Shown here piece after piece: positions 24,379 through 33,840 of a stretch of DNA of 64,000 bases. The DNA comes from JBEDUK01 sp963781595. Its GTDB lineage: Bacteria > Actinomycetota > UBA4738. The stretch lies in assembly GCA_963781595.1 (NCBI GenBank), contig CAWAGG010000001.1, forward strand, positions 310,001 to 374,000, given 5' to 3'. Numbering within the stretch: the first letter of the stretch is position 1; every line of letters starts with the position of its first letter. Below the pieces are notes generated by a model. It was not told where the DNA came from. It made no database searches and saw only the letters and a program-made list of their open reading frames with translations. A program made the position numbers and the translations under genes.

Positions 24379-25290
24379 CTAGTCGTCGAGATCGAGGAAG
24401 CCCCAGAGGGAACGCGCGTTGTTCACCGCGTGGTCCCGGTAGCAGTTGTTCATGAGCACGTGCGTCTCACGAGCCTCCTCGGCCATCGCGAGGATCCGCG
24501 GGACCCACTCCTGCAGCTCGGCGTCCCGGTAGTCGTACCGGAAGCGCTCCGCCGCGCCCTTGTCCGTGGTCGACCACGCCTGGCGGTCGCGCCCGTGGAA
24601 CCGCACCATCGCGAGCTGCTTCGACGTCGCCGCCGCGACCGGGGGCACGGACGAATCGAACCCCTGCGGCATGTCGACGGCGACGAACGGCAGCTCGTGA
24701 CGTTCGAGGAACGAGAGCGTCTCCTCCCGGTTCCGCTCCTCGAGCCACGTCCGGTGCCGGAACTCGACCGCGATCTGCATGTCCGCCATCCGTTCCTTGC
24801 ACTCCAGGATGTAGTCGCGGTTCGCGCGGCCGATCACGAACCACTGCGGGAACTGGAACAGCACGGCGCCGAGCTTGCCGGAGGAGTGCAGCGGCATCAG
24901 CGCGTCGCGGAACCGTTGCCAGACCTCGTCCAGCAGGTCCGGTGGGACCGCGTCGCGGTAGAGGTTCTTCTTCGCGAGCGCCTCCTCGGGGAGCGCCTCG
25001 CGGACGTCCTTGTAGAGCGAATCGAGCCGCGTCGGGTGGCCCGTCAGCAGCGAGTACGCCTTGATGTTGAACGTGAAGTCCGGTTGGGTACGTTCGATCC
25101 AGAGCACGGAGTTCCGTTCGCTGGGCGGGTAGTAGTACGTCGAATCCACCTCGACGATCGGGAACTGCGACGCGTAGAAGCGGAGCCGCTCCTCGGCCGT
25201 ATGCGCCTCCGGCGGGTAGAACGTGCCGGCCTTGACCAGGGTGGGTTCGGTCCACGACGAGATGCCGACCAGCACGCGCCCCTCGGTCAC
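24379..25290 (-). CDS. DUF72 family TIM-barrel protein
   Basis: A 303-aa DUF72 protein. Family signatures are VGISSWTEPTLV and FYPPEAHTAEERLRFYASQF near the N-terminus, VEVDSTYYYPPS, LGAVLFQFPQWF, VAVEFRHRTWL-like (IAVEFRHRTW) and the C-terminal HVLMNNCYRDHAVNNA. DUF72 has a TIM-barrel fold; its activity is unknown, although links to nucleic-acid repair or sugar metabolism have been suggested. GTG 25290 is the likely start; the gene is divergent from the amine oxidase. Confidence 0.9.
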   Translation of the reverse strand: MTEGRVLVGISSWTEPTLVKAGTFYPPEAHTAEERLRFYASQFPIVEVDSTYYYPPSERNSVLWIERTQPDFTFNIKAYSLLTGHPTRLDSLYKDVREALPEEALAKKNLYRDAVPPDLLDEVWQRFRDALMPLHSSGKLGAVLFQFPQWFVIGRANRDYILECKERMADMQIAVEFRHRTWLEERNREETLSFLERHELPFVAVDMPQGFDSSVPPVAAATSKQLAMVRFHGRDRQAWSTTDKGAAERFRYDYRDAELQEWVPRILAMAEEARETHVLMNNCYRDHAVNNARSLWGFLDLDD

Positions 25291-25324
25291 GGGCCCGAGT
25301 CTACGGGCGGCCCGCGGTGCCGGG

Positions 25325-25330
25325 TACGCT
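25325..25330 (+). promoter_or_regulatory. -10-like hexamer TACGCT before amine oxidase
   Basis: TACGCT, 8 nt before GTG 25339. Same hexamer and spacing class as at 46821 and 50765. Confidence 0.45.
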
Positions 25331-25338
25331 ACGCGCCT

Positions 25339-27255
25339 GTGACCGCTGGCACGCGAGACGCCCATCCGTTGCACCCGCTCGATCCGCTGACGGACGAGGA
25401 GATCCGCGCGGCGTCGGCCGCGATCATCGCCTCGCATCCGGAGCTGCGCGAACCGCGCTTCCCCCTCCTGACGCTGGACGAGCCGCCGAAGGACGTGGTG
25501 CTGGATTGGCGCCCCGGCGATCCCGTCGATCGTCGGGCGTTCGCCGTCGTGCTGGACACGGCCGACGGCCCGACGCACGAAGCGGTCGTCCACCTCGGGC
25601 ACGAGCCCACGGTCGCCGCATGGACGCAGGTCCCCAACGTGCAGCCGTCGATCCTGTTCGAAGAGGTCCTGGCCCTTCAGGAGATCGTCCGCGAGGACAC
25701 CGCGTCCCGTGAGGCGCTCGCCAAGCGCGGCGTGACCGACCTCGACCTCGTGGTCGTCGAACCCTGGACAGCCGGCACCCTGCCCATCGAGGGCGTCGAA
25801 CCCGGCCGGCGGCTGCTGCGTGCGACCGCACTGGTGCGAGATTCCGCGGAGGACAACCCCTACGCGCACCCGATCGAGAACCTGGTCTTCGTCGTGGATC
25901 TGATCGAACGACGCGTGGTGAGGCTGATCGACGACGGCCCGGTCCCGATACCGCGCGAGCCCGGGAACTACGACGTGGCCTCCGTCGGCGCGATGCGGAC
26001 GGATCTGCGGCCGGTCCACATCTCGCAGCCCGAAGGGGTCAGCTTCACGATCGACGGGAACCGGATCCGGTGGCAGCGGTGGAGCCTGCACGCGTCGGTC
26101 CACGCGGTCGAGGGCCTGATCCTCCACGACGTCCGGTACGAGGACGCTGGTCGCGAACGTTCGATCCTGTATCGGGGCGGCCTCTCCGAGATGGCCGTGC
26201 CCTACGGGAATCCATCGTCGGTGTTCGGGTTCCGGAGCGTGTTCGACGCGGGCGAATACAACCTGGGGCGGTTCGTGACGCCGCTCCGTTTGGGCTGCGA
26301 CTGCCTCGGCGAGATCCGATACCTGGACGCCGTGCTCGCGGACGAGCGCGGCGAACCGATGACGATCCCGAACGCGATCTGCGTGCACGAGGAGGATGCC
26401 GGCGTCCTGTGGAAGCACTGGGACTTCCTGGCGATGGAGGAGGGAGAGGTCCGGCGGTCGCGCCGGCTGGTCGTCTCGACGTGGCACACCGTCGGCAACT
26501 ACGAGTACGGGTTCTTCTGGTACCTCTACCTGGACGGGACGATCGGGTTCGAGGTGAAGCTCACGGGGATCGTGGCGACGACGGCCCTGGAACCGGGCGT
26601 CGAGGCGCGGTTCGGCACGGAGGTCGCGCCGCGGCTCGAGGCGCCGAACCACCAGCACCTGTTCTGCATGCGATTGGACCTGGACATCGATGGCACGTCG
26701 AACACGGTCTACGAGGTCGACGCGGTCGGGCTGCCGCCCGGCGAGGAGAACCCGTACGGGACGGCGTTCGTCGCGCGGCAGACGCCGATCGTGCATCAGC
26801 GCGATGGCGGACGGTCGATCGACCCGTCGACCGGGAGGTACTGGAAGGTCGTGAACCCGGCGGTGCGGAACCGGCTCGGGCAGCCCGTCGGGTACAAGCT
26901 CGTGCCGCACAGCGGGCCGCTGCTGGTCGCGTCGCCGGACAGCCATGTCGGCCGGCGGGCGGGGTTCGCGCGCCATCACCTGTGGGTGACGCGGTTCGAC
27001 CCGTCGGAGAAGCACGCCGCGGGCGACTACCCGAACCAGCACCCAGGCGGCGAAGGTCTGCCGCGGTGGGTCGAACACGACCGCCGGCTCGAGGACGAAG
27101 ACGTGGTGCTCTGGCACGTGCTGGGCACATCACATCTCCCGAGGCCTGAGGATTGGCCCGTCATGCCGGTCGAGGTCCTCGGCTTCACGCTGAAGCCGGT
27201 CGGGTTCTTCGACCGGAACCCGGCGCTGGACGTGCCGCCCCCGCCCGGACACTGA
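25339..27255 (+). CDS. Copper-containing primary amine oxidase
   Basis: Oxidises primary amines to aldehydes with H2O2 and ammonia. 638 aa. The topaquinone precursor is Tyr388 in VGNYEYGFFWYLY; copper ligands are His438 and His440 (NHQHLF) and His599 (TSHLPRPEDWPVMP); the catalytic base is Asp303 (FDAGEYNLG). No signal peptide, so cytoplasmic like Arthrobacter enzymes. GTG 25339 is set by the -10-like TACGCT 8 nt upstream. Likely amine catabolism; the substrate cannot be read from sequence. Confidence 0.95.
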   Translation: MTAGTRDAHPLHPLDPLTDEEIRAASAAIIASHPELREPRFPLLTLDEPPKDVVLDWRPGDPVDRRAFAVVLDTADGPTHEAVVHLGHEPTVAAWTQVPNVQPSILFEEVLALQEIVREDTASREALAKRGVTDLDLVVVEPWTAGTLPIEGVEPGRRLLRATALVRDSAEDNPYAHPIENLVFVVDLIERRVVRLIDDGPVPIPREPGNYDVASVGAMRTDLRPVHISQPEGVSFTIDGNRIRWQRWSLHASVHAVEGLILHDVRYEDAGRERSILYRGGLSEMAVPYGNPSSVFGFRSVFDAGEYNLGRFVTPLRLGCDCLGEIRYLDAVLADERGEPMTIPNAICVHEEDAGVLWKHWDFLAMEEGEVRRSRRLVVSTWHTVGNYEYGFFWYLYLDGTIGFEVKLTGIVATTALEPGVEARFGTEVAPRLEAPNHQHLFCMRLDLDIDGTSNTVYEVDAVGLPPGEENPYGTAFVARQTPIVHQRDGGRSIDPSTGRYWKVVNPAVRNRLGQPVGYKLVPHSGPLLVASPDSHVGRRAGFARHHLWVTRFDPSEKHAAGDYPNQHPGGEGLPRWVEHDRRLEDEDVVLWHVLGTSHLPRPEDWPVMPVEVLGFTLKPVGFFDRNPALDVPPPPGH

Positions 27256-27257
27256 CG

Positions 27258-27306
27258 CCACCATCGCGGACCACCTACGAACGAACGTGGGTGCGAGCGA
27301 TGGCGG
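27258..27306. terminator. Bidirectional hairpin between convergent genes
   Basis: CCATCGC at 27261 pairs with GCGATGG ending at 27303, with an inner CACC/GGTG step and a loop of about 14 nt. It lies between the amine oxidase stop and the convergent HNH gene, so it may terminate both. Confidence 0.5.
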
Positions 27307-27335
27307 TCGCCAGGCACCGGGCAACGAGGCGTCGG

Positions 27336-28487
27336 TCAGGTGCCGCCCAGGGAAGCGACCGCGGGTTCCATCGCCGCTCTCGGCGGAGCGGGTCCGGCCC
27401 GGTATGGGGACCCGTCGGGGTGGACCCACGCGACGTTACCGTCGACCGCCCTGACGATGCGCCAGCCGTGTTCGTGGACCAGCTTGTGGTGGAAGTGACA
27501 CACGAGCACGAGGTTCTCGATGTCGGTTCGGCCACCGCGGCTCCACCACACGACATGGTGCGCTTGCGTGAACCGTCGCATGCCGCATCCCGGGAACGTG
27601 CACTCGCGGTCGCGGTGTCGGAGCGCGCGGACGATCGATGCAGGCGGGTCGCGGGTGATCCTGCCCATGCGCAAGGGGTCACCCGCTCGGTCCTCGATGA
27701 CGAGCTGGAGCCGGGCGGTGCAGCCGAGACGACGAACGGTCTCCGCGTCGATGACGCCACCGCCCTCCAGCTCGGATGCCCTCGCCCCGGGGACCAGCGG
27801 GTCGCGGCCCGCATGTACGACAACCGTCGCTCGATCGGGATCCGGTTCCGCCGCGAGCCGCGCTGACGCGAGCATCACGAGCGCGTCAGCGCGACGGGCG
27901 TCCGCATGCACCGCATGCTCTTCGCCAGGCATGACCGGGATCGACCGCGCCAGCCGCTCGAGCGCGCCGGCCACGACCGCTCCGTCGGCGGCCGACAGCT
28001 CGCCCTCCAGCCCGAAGCGCCTGCCCTCGTCGAAGTACCACCACGAGAGGAACCTGCTCTTCTGTACGTCAGCTGCGTCGTCGAGCGATCGTCGCGCGGC
28101 GAGGTCTCCCCGACGCCGGATGCATGCGCTCGATACGCGAAGAGCCCACCCGATGAGCGAAGCTTCGTCCTCCGGCGTCGCGAACCGGGCGAGCTCCACG
28201 ACCTTGTCGACGCTGAGCCTCCCTGTTCGGAAGGCCTCCGAGAGTCGAGGCAGCCCCTCGAGGGCGTACGCGGCGGCGATCCACCTGCGCGCCTTCCAGC
28301 CGGAGATCCCGTAGCGCATCGACACCCAATGAGCCATGTCCCGAGCGCCGCTGTCCCGCCAGCACTGCCGGCGATCCAGCTCGGCGATCCCGGCGAAGAT
28401 CTCGCAGAGCGCGGAACACATCTGCTCATGCAGTCGGTCGACGCCTACGATCAGCTCGCCGTCGCTGCGGTCGGTTCGTTCGTGCAC
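27336..28487 (-). CDS. DUF222/HNH endonuclease (13E12 repeat family)
   Basis: A 383-aa protein: an N-terminal DUF222 region (LCEIFAGIAELDRRQCW ... GISGWKARRWIAAAYALEGLPRLSEAF) and a C-terminal HNH nuclease domain ECTFPGCGMRRFTQAHHVVW with the metal residues HH, N and H of the beta-beta-alpha fold (NLVLVCHFHHKLVHE). The 13E12 family is repeated in mycobacterial genomes and behaves as a semi-mobile nuclease family. Here the promoter contains a perfect SOS box, so it should be DNA-damage inducible. GTG 28487 is the likely start. Confidence 0.9.
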   Translation of the reverse strand: MHERTDRSDGELIVGVDRLHEQMCSALCEIFAGIAELDRRQCWRDSGARDMAHWVSMRYGISGWKARRWIAAAYALEGLPRLSEAFRTGRLSVDKVVELARFATPEDEASLIGWALRVSSACIRRRGDLAARRSLDDAADVQKSRFLSWWYFDEGRRFGLEGELSAADGAVVAGALERLARSIPVMPGEEHAVHADARRADALVMLASARLAAEPDPDRATVVVHAGRDPLVPGARASELEGGGVIDAETVRRLGCTARLQLVIEDRAGDPLRMGRITRDPPASIVRALRHRDRECTFPGCGMRRFTQAHHVVWWSRGGRTDIENLVLVCHFHHKLVHEHGWRIVRAVDGNVAWVHPDGSPYRAGPAPPRAAMEPAVASLGGT

Positions 28488-28520
28488 CCGGACCTCGTCT
28501 GGTCACGGGGGAGATGCACC

Positions 28521-28550
28521 AGTATATCGAACACGTGTTCGATTCGTCAA
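28521..28550 (-). promoter_or_regulatory. Sigma-70-type promoter of the HNH gene
   Basis: On the minus strand TTGACG and TATACT are separated by 18 nt, with TATACT at 28526-28521. One of the few clear -35/-10 pairs in the window. The LexA-type palindrome fills the spacer. Confidence 0.65.
28526..28543. promoter_or_regulatory. LexA operator (actinobacterial SOS box)
   Basis: An 18-bp perfect palindrome containing TCGAACACGTGTTCGA, a full match to the mycobacterial SOS-box consensus TCGAAC-N4-GTTCGA. It lies between -35 and -10 of the HNH gene, where bound LexA would block RNA polymerase. Confidence 0.8.
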
Positions 28551-28676
28551 ACGAGGCGGAGCAGCCGAACCTGGTGACGCGCAGGCTGCGCATGTTGGTG
28601 CACCCGGCTGATCGACGGGTTCACCCCAAGAACCACTCGGGCCGGTCGCCCGCGACGCGACGCCCTTCGTGCGGGC

Positions 28677-29650
28677 TCAGATCCAGCCGGCGGCGTTGAT
28701 GATCTCGGAGTGCCGCAGCTTCCGCAGCGCCTCGCGCTCGATCAGCCGGACGCGCTCGCCGGACAGGCCCATGGCCTTGCCGACGTCGCGCAGGCTCATG
28801 GCGTGCCCGTTCCCCAGCCCGTAGCGCAGCGCGATCACGCGCCGCTCGCGCGGATCGAGCACGTTGAGCACCGCCTGCCCGATCTCGTGGCGGAGCATCG
28901 CGTCCTCGACCGCGTCGAGCGGGCTCTGCTCCTCGGCCTGCTCGAGCAGGTCGCCCAGCTCGGTGTCCTCACCGACCGGGGCCTGCAGCGAACGGGCTCG
29001 CGACGCTCGGCCTCCAGCAGCCGTTCGATCTCCTCGAACGGCAGCGCCAGCGCCTTCGCCAGCTCCTGCGGCCGACGGGTCGCGGCCCGTGCTTCTGGGA
29101 GTACTGCACGAACGTCCGGCGCAGCTTCCGGATCTGGTCGTGGACGTGCACCGGGCAGCCGGATCTGCCGGCCGCGGTCCGCGATGGCCCGCGTGATCGC
29201 CTGGCGGATCCACCACGTGGCATAGGTCGAGAACTTGAACCCGCGCCGCCAGTCGAACAGCTCGACGGCGCGCATCAGCCCGATGTTCCCCTCCTGGACC
29301 AGGTCCAGGAACGGCAGCCCCTGCCCCTGGTACTTCCGGGCGATCGAGACCACCAGGCGGAGGTTGGCGCGGATGAACCGCTGGCGGGCCGCGTGGCCCT
29401 TGCGCTGACGTGCTCCTTCGCCTTCCGGATGCACGTCTCGGACTTGAGCCGGCCGGCTCCGGAGCTGCTCCTCGGCCTCCTCGCCGTGCTCGATCGCCAT
29501 GGCGAGCTCGACCTCTTCCTCCTTGGTGAGCAGGGGCTCGCGCGCCGCCGCCTCCAGGTAGAGGCGAACGTCATCGGCCTCGCCGAGGGCGCGGGTCGGC
29601 TCGGACCGGCGGGATGGTTTCGCTTGTGCTTGTGCCGCTCTCTGTGCCAC
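28677..29650 (-). CDS. RpoD-type (group 1/2) RNA polymerase sigma-70 factor, frame-broken
   Basis: Primary-type sigma factor of about 320 aa. Pieces in three frames give region 1.2 (DDVRLYLEAAAREPLLTKEEE), regions 2.1-2.4 (LVVSIARKYQGQGLPFLDLV, NIGLMRAVELFDWRRGFKFS, TYATWWIRQAITRAIADRGR), region 3 (VHVHDQIRKLRRTFVQYSQKH) and region 4 (DPRERRVIALRYGLGNG, SLRDVGKAMGLSGERVRLIE). At least five single-base shifts are needed, for example an extra G in CCCGGTGCAC near 29155. The tryptophan-containing region 2.3 marks it as RpoD/HrdB-like. Such genes are needed for growth, so sequence error is the best explanation. Confidence 0.85.
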
Positions 29651-29804
29651 CTAAGCCTCTTCCAGTCGGGACCGTTTCCGGGCTCGGCCTCGGTTCCCGC
29701 CATCCGACCCGCATCGGATCGCTACCGGCCGCTACGCGCGCCTGGCACCATGAAGAGGCGAACGGGCACGTCACGGCCCCGTCGCCTCCGGGCTGGCTCG
29801 AACT

Positions 29805-31037
29805 CTACCCTGAAACGCCCTCGAACGTGGAATCCTTCCCGCCTGGGCGGGTCTCCGGCAGGACCGCGAGCACGACCACCGCCGCGAGAGCATAGGACAG
29901 CCCCACGATGGCCAGCGCGCGGCCGATGCCGGCGGTTCCCCCGGCCAGGACGCCGACCAGCGCGGGAGCGGCCGCCGAGCCCAGGAGATCCGTGCCCCGC
30001 AGGATCGTCCCGACGCGGGCGCGAGCGCGAGCCGGGAAGGGCTCGATGCCGAACGCCGCGGCCGCCGGCGTGGACCCGGTCAGGAAGAAGATCACGAGCC
30101 CGAGCCCGATCACACGCCCCGCGGTCCCCTGCGAGCGGAACGCGACGAACCCGGCCGCGGCGGCCCCGGTCAGGAACACCAGCGCGGTCGGCTTCCGTCC
30201 CCAGGTATCCATCAGGCGGCCGGCGACGAAGAACCCACCCACGCACCCGACCCAGAACGCGATCCACACGGGCTGCACCGAATCGATCCCCCAGCCCCAC
30301 GTCTTCGTCACGAGCAGCGTCGCGAACGTCGTGACCGCGGCCGGGAACATCGGTACGAGGAAGCTGAGGACCGCGGCGCCGACGAGCCACCGTCCGCGGA
30401 CGCCCCTGAGGCCGGCGCGCCAGGACCCGCGACGCCGGCCGAGCGTGCCGTCCCGGACCCACGTCGCGGTCTCGGGCAGGCTCCGGCGCGCACGAGCCAC
30501 CAGGATCAGCGGGGCGATCCCGACCAGGTAGAGGGCACGCCACGACGTCCCCGTGGCCGAGACCACCAGGAACCCAACCCCGGCCCCCGCCATCCCGAAC
30601 GCGCTCATCGACGACACGAGCCCGAGCGCGCGGCCGCGCCGCTCCACAGGGAGGAGTTCGACCAGCACGATCGCCGCCAGCGCGTATTCGGTCCCGAGGA
30701 AGACCCGTGCGACGAACTGCCATCCGACGAAGTCGACCACGCCCCGGGAGAAGGCCGTCAGGAAGGTCGCGACCGTGTACCCCGTGATCGTCCCGATCAG
30801 CAACGGACGGCGTCCGTACCGGTCGGCCAGCGGCAGGAGCAGCAGGACGCCGAACGAACCGGCCGAGATCACCGACACCATCACGCCCGCCTGGGCGACG
30901 GTGAGCCCGAACTCGGCCTGGATCAGCGGCAGGGCCAGCCCGAGGATCAGCCCGTCGTAGCCCTGGAAGAAGGTGGCTGGGGCGAGCAGGCCGACCGCGC
31001 GGCGTTCGGACCTGCTCAGATGCGCCGCTCGGGTCAC
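29805..31037 (-). CDS. MFS transporter (sugar/aromatic-acid porter-like)
   Basis: A 410-aa, 12-helix permease. Signature loops are PLADRYGRRPLLIG after helix 2 and the VELLPVERRGRALGLVS segment after helix 4, both of the SP/AAHS type; the second half has GRLMDTWGRKPTALV. Begins FFQGYDGLILGLALPLIQ. Likely a proton symporter for an organic acid or sugar. It is 15 nt from the alcohol dehydrogenase stop and on the same strand, so the two are probably one operon. Confidence 0.88.
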   Translation of the reverse strand: MTRAAHLSRSERRAVGLLAPATFFQGYDGLILGLALPLIQAEFGLTVAQAGVMVSVISAGSFGVLLLLPLADRYGRRPLLIGTITGYTVATFLTAFSRGVVDFVGWQFVARVFLGTEYALAAIVLVELLPVERRGRALGLVSSMSAFGMAGAGVGFLVVSATGTSWRALYLVGIAPLILVARARRSLPETATWVRDGTLGRRRGSWRAGLRGVRGRWLVGAAVLSFLVPMFPAAVTTFATLLVTKTWGWGIDSVQPVWIAFWVGCVGGFFVAGRLMDTWGRKPTALVFLTGAAAAGFVAFRSQGTAGRVIGLGLVIFFLTGSTPAAAAFGIEPFPARARARVGTILRGTDLLGSAAAPALVGVLAGGTAGIGRALAIVGLSYALAAVVVLAVLPETRPGGKDSTFEGVSG

Positions 31038-31052
31038 GCGGGCCTCCCCCGG

Positions 31053-32063
31053 CTACGCGGACGGTTCGACCAGGACCTTCCCGCCCCCGCCGCCGCTCGC
31101 GAGCGCCTCGAACGCGCCCTGGGTGCCCTCGAGCGGCACCGAGCCCGTGACGATCCGAGCGATCTGCGGCCGCTCCGCGAGCAGCGCGAGCGCGCGTTCC
31201 ATCGAGTCGCGCGTCGGCCCCTGGAGCGAGAACGCCCGCAGCTCCCGCAGGAACATGCGCAGCAGGAACGCCGACGCCATTGGGACGCCCATGATCCCGA
31301 CCACGCCCTCGGGTCCACAGGCGTCGATCACCTGCTGGAGGGACCCGCCCACCCCAGAACACTCGAACGCGATCCGCGGTCCCTTCGGGTCGAGCGACTG
31401 CACGGTGACCATGGGATCGTCGACCGTCGGATCGAACGTCGCCTCGGCGCCCTGCTCGGTCGCCATATGGCGACGATCCTCCCTGGGATCGCTGCCGACC
31501 ACGCGGCAGCCCGCCACGACCAGCCCGGCGACGCAGAGCAGCCCGATCGGGCCGAGTCCCTGCACGTACGCGAAGTCCCCCGGCCGCGGATCGGCCATGG
31601 CGACGCCGCGCAGGGCGACGCCGAACGGCTCCGCGAGGGCGGCCGCGGCGTCGTCGTTCGCGTCCGTCAGGGGGATCAGGTTCGCCTTCGGCACGGTCAT
31701 GAACTCCGCGTACCCGCCACCGCGTCCGTGGGAGTCGGGCGGCGGGTCGACGCAGTACCGGTACCGGCCCTCGCGGCACCAGACGCACTCGCCGCACCCG
31801 CGCCCGCTGGGGAAGGGTGTCACGCGCGAGCCAGGCACCCACTCGCCCGACGGATCGAGGTCGACCTCGGCGGCGATCTCGTGTCCGAGGATCACGTCGG
31901 GACCGGACAGCACCCCGGTCTTGAACACCGTCAGATCCGAACCGCAGATGCCGCAGGCGCGGACCCGCAGTCGCACCTCATCGCGCCCCGGCTCGGGGAT
32001 CGGGGTCTCCCGAACCGTCATCGACCGGACCCCGTCGAAGAAGGCCGCGCGCATGGAGGCCAT
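31053..32063 (-). CDS. Zinc-dependent medium-chain alcohol dehydrogenase
   Basis: MDR-family dehydrogenase of about 336 aa. Catalytic zinc ligands appear in CGICGSD and GHEIAAEV, and the structural zinc lobe has CGECVWCREGRYRYC with four cysteines. The nucleotide-binding core is GLGPIGLLCVAGLVVAG with VVGSDPRED following, which favours NAD(H). Three ATGs are possible (32072, 32063, 32054); 32063 is used. Upstream MFS partner suggests uptake and oxidation of a polyol or alcohol. Divergent from the ThDP enzyme. Confidence 0.88.
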   Translation of the reverse strand: MASMRAAFFDGVRSMTVRETPIPEPGRDEVRLRVRACGICGSDLTVFKTGVLSGPDVILGHEIAAEVDLDPSGEWVPGSRVTPFPSGRGCGECVWCREGRYRYCVDPPPDSHGRGGGYAEFMTVPKANLIPLTDANDDAAAALAEPFGVALRGVAMADPRPGDFAYVQGLGPIGLLCVAGLVVAGCRVVGSDPREDRRHMATEQGAEATFDPTVDDPMVTVQSLDPKGPRIAFECSGVGGSLQQVIDACGPEGVVGIMGVPMASAFLLRMFLRELRAFSLQGPTRDSMERALALLAERPQIARIVTGSVPLEGTQGAFEALASGGGGGKVLVEPSA

Positions 32064-32135
32064 GGGCCGCATCCTATACTCGGCCCCCATGAGCCTCCCG
32101 GCCCAACAGGGTCGCCGAGCCACCGGACGTTTGCG

Positions 32136-33836
32136 ATGAGCGAACCCGAGCACGGAGGCATGCTCGCGGCTCGCGCGCTGCTCGACGCGGGCGTCGACAC
32201 CCTGTTCGCGCTCCCCGGTGGCCACGTGTTGCCCCTGTTCGAGGGCGCACGCCGGACGGGCCTCCGTCTGATCGACACGAGGCACGAGGAGAACGCCGTG
32301 ATGATGGCGGAGGGATTCGCGCTCGCGACCGGCCGGCCCGCGGCCGCGGCGGTGACCGCCGGGCCGGGGTTGACCAACGCCTTCGCGGGCATCGCCGAGG
32401 CGAACGCGGCGGGCGTCCCGGTGGTCGTGATCGCCGGACGAACGGGACTGAACCAGCGTGGCCGGGGCGCCGTCCAGGACCTCGAGCAGCTCGCGGTCGT
32501 CACGCCGGTGACGAAGTGGCGAGCCGGATGTCTGTCCGCCGAGCGGATCGCCTGGTTCGTCGCCGAGGCGGTCCACCAGTCGCGCGCGGGCGCCCCGGGG
32601 ATCGCGTACCTGGAGGTACCACAGGACGTGTTCGCCTCGACGACGCGGCCGGAGGAGCGGCCGTGGCCGACGGGGCACGATGAGGAGCCGGCCAGGTCGG
32701 CGCCGGTCGCCGTCGACGTGGACCGTGCGGTCGAGCACCTCAGCCGTGCGTCGCGGCCCGTCGTGCTGGTCGGGTCCGGCGCGTTCTTCTCGGGTGCGGG
32801 CGAGGCCCTCCGGGCGTTCGTCGAACGTACCGGGATCCCGGTGACGACGACCAGCGCGGCGCGCGGGCTCCTGGACGACGACCACCCGCGGTGCCTCGGG
32901 TCGCTCGTGCACGGCGGGATCGCGCTGGCATCGGCGGACGTGGCGCTCGTCCTCGGCTCGCGGTTCAACGCGAACCTCGTCTACGGGGGGCTCCCGCTGT
33001 TCGGCCCGGACCAGGTCGTGATCCAGGTGGACGTTCGGCCCGAGCACCTCGGCGGCTCGCGACGACCCCAGGTGGCGCTCGCCGGCGACGTGCGGGCGAC
33101 GCTGGACGCCCTCACCGCTGCGTGGCCGCCGGACCGCGACGAGGCGCACGCCGCGTGGGCGGACCAGGCGAAGCAGGGCGCCGCGATGAGCCTGGCCGGC
33201 TGGCACGAGGAGACCGAACGCCCGGCGAACGGCGTCCACCCCGGATGGCTCGCCCGGGAAACGGCGCGGTTCGCCGAGGAGGTCGCGCCGGACGGCGGGG
33301 TGACCTTCGTCTCCGACGGCGGCGACAGCGTGATCTGGGGCATCTCGTTGTCGAAGGCGCGGAGGCCGGGTTCGAACCTGTTCATCGGCTCGGCGATGGG
33401 AACGCTCGGGATCGGGCTGCCGTTCGCCGCGGCGGCCAAGGCCGCGCGGCCGAACGAGCCGTGCTTCCTGTTCACCGGCGACGGCGCGTTCGGCATGTCG
33501 CTGATCGAGCTCGATACATGCGCCCGCCACGGACTCGGGGTCGTCGTGGTCGTGGTGAACAACGGCGGGTGGGGGGACGTTCGGCACGAACAGGAGATGT
33601 TCTACGGCGAGGGAGCCGGCTCGAACTCGCCGGCCTCGACGATGCGCTACGACCTCATCGCGCAGGCTGTCGGCGGGCACGGCGAACGCGTCACGTCCCA
33701 CGAGGCGATCCGGCCCGCGCTCGAACGCGCGCTGGAGGCGTCCGGGTCCGGCGTGCCGGCCGTCGTCGACGCCGTCACGGACCCCGATGTGATGAGCGAC
33801 CTGATGCGGAACCTCGGCGGCCTGAACGTCATGTAG
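32136..33836 (+). CDS. Thiamine-diphosphate-dependent enzyme (acetolactate synthase/2-hydroxyacid lyase type)
   Basis: A 566-aa three-domain ThDP enzyme. The N-terminal domain holds the activating Glu in RHEENAVMMAEG; the ThDP/Mg motif GDGAFGMSLIELDTCARHG ends in VVNNGGWGD near the C-terminus. The central FAD- or CoA-binding domain is present. It is similar in layout to acetolactate synthase, oxalyl-CoA decarboxylase and 2-hydroxyacyl-CoA lyase, and no small regulatory subunit accompanies it, so a biosynthetic IlvB role is unlikely. Starts at ATG 32136. Confidence 0.85.
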   Translation: MSEPEHGGMLAARALLDAGVDTLFALPGGHVLPLFEGARRTGLRLIDTRHEENAVMMAEGFALATGRPAAAAVTAGPGLTNAFAGIAEANAAGVPVVVIAGRTGLNQRGRGAVQDLEQLAVVTPVTKWRAGCLSAERIAWFVAEAVHQSRAGAPGIAYLEVPQDVFASTTRPEERPWPTGHDEEPARSAPVAVDVDRAVEHLSRASRPVVLVGSGAFFSGAGEALRAFVERTGIPVTTTSAARGLLDDDHPRCLGSLVHGGIALASADVALVLGSRFNANLVYGGLPLFGPDQVVIQVDVRPEHLGGSRRPQVALAGDVRATLDALTAAWPPDRDEAHAAWADQAKQGAAMSLAGWHEETERPANGVHPGWLARETARFAEEVAPDGGVTFVSDGGDSVIWGISLSKARRPGSNLFIGSAMGTLGIGLPFAAAAKAARPNEPCFLFTGDGAFGMSLIELDTCARHGLGVVVVVVNNGGWGDVRHEQEMFYGEGAGSNSPASTMRYDLIAQAVGGHGERVTSHEAIRPALERALEASGSGVPAVVDAVTDPDVMSDLMRNLGGLNVM

Positions 33837-33840
33837 CGGG

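Noticed and set aside
24379..27117. A 912-codon minus frame joining DUF72 to the antisense of the amine oxidase
   Set aside because: Only the DUF72 part is real. The rest mirrors the amine oxidase, whose catalytic residues are all on the other strand.
27336..28487. HNH/DUF222 gene as part of an insertion sequence or intein
   Set aside because: No inverted repeats, target duplication or host-gene interruption around it; kept as a 13E12-family gene.
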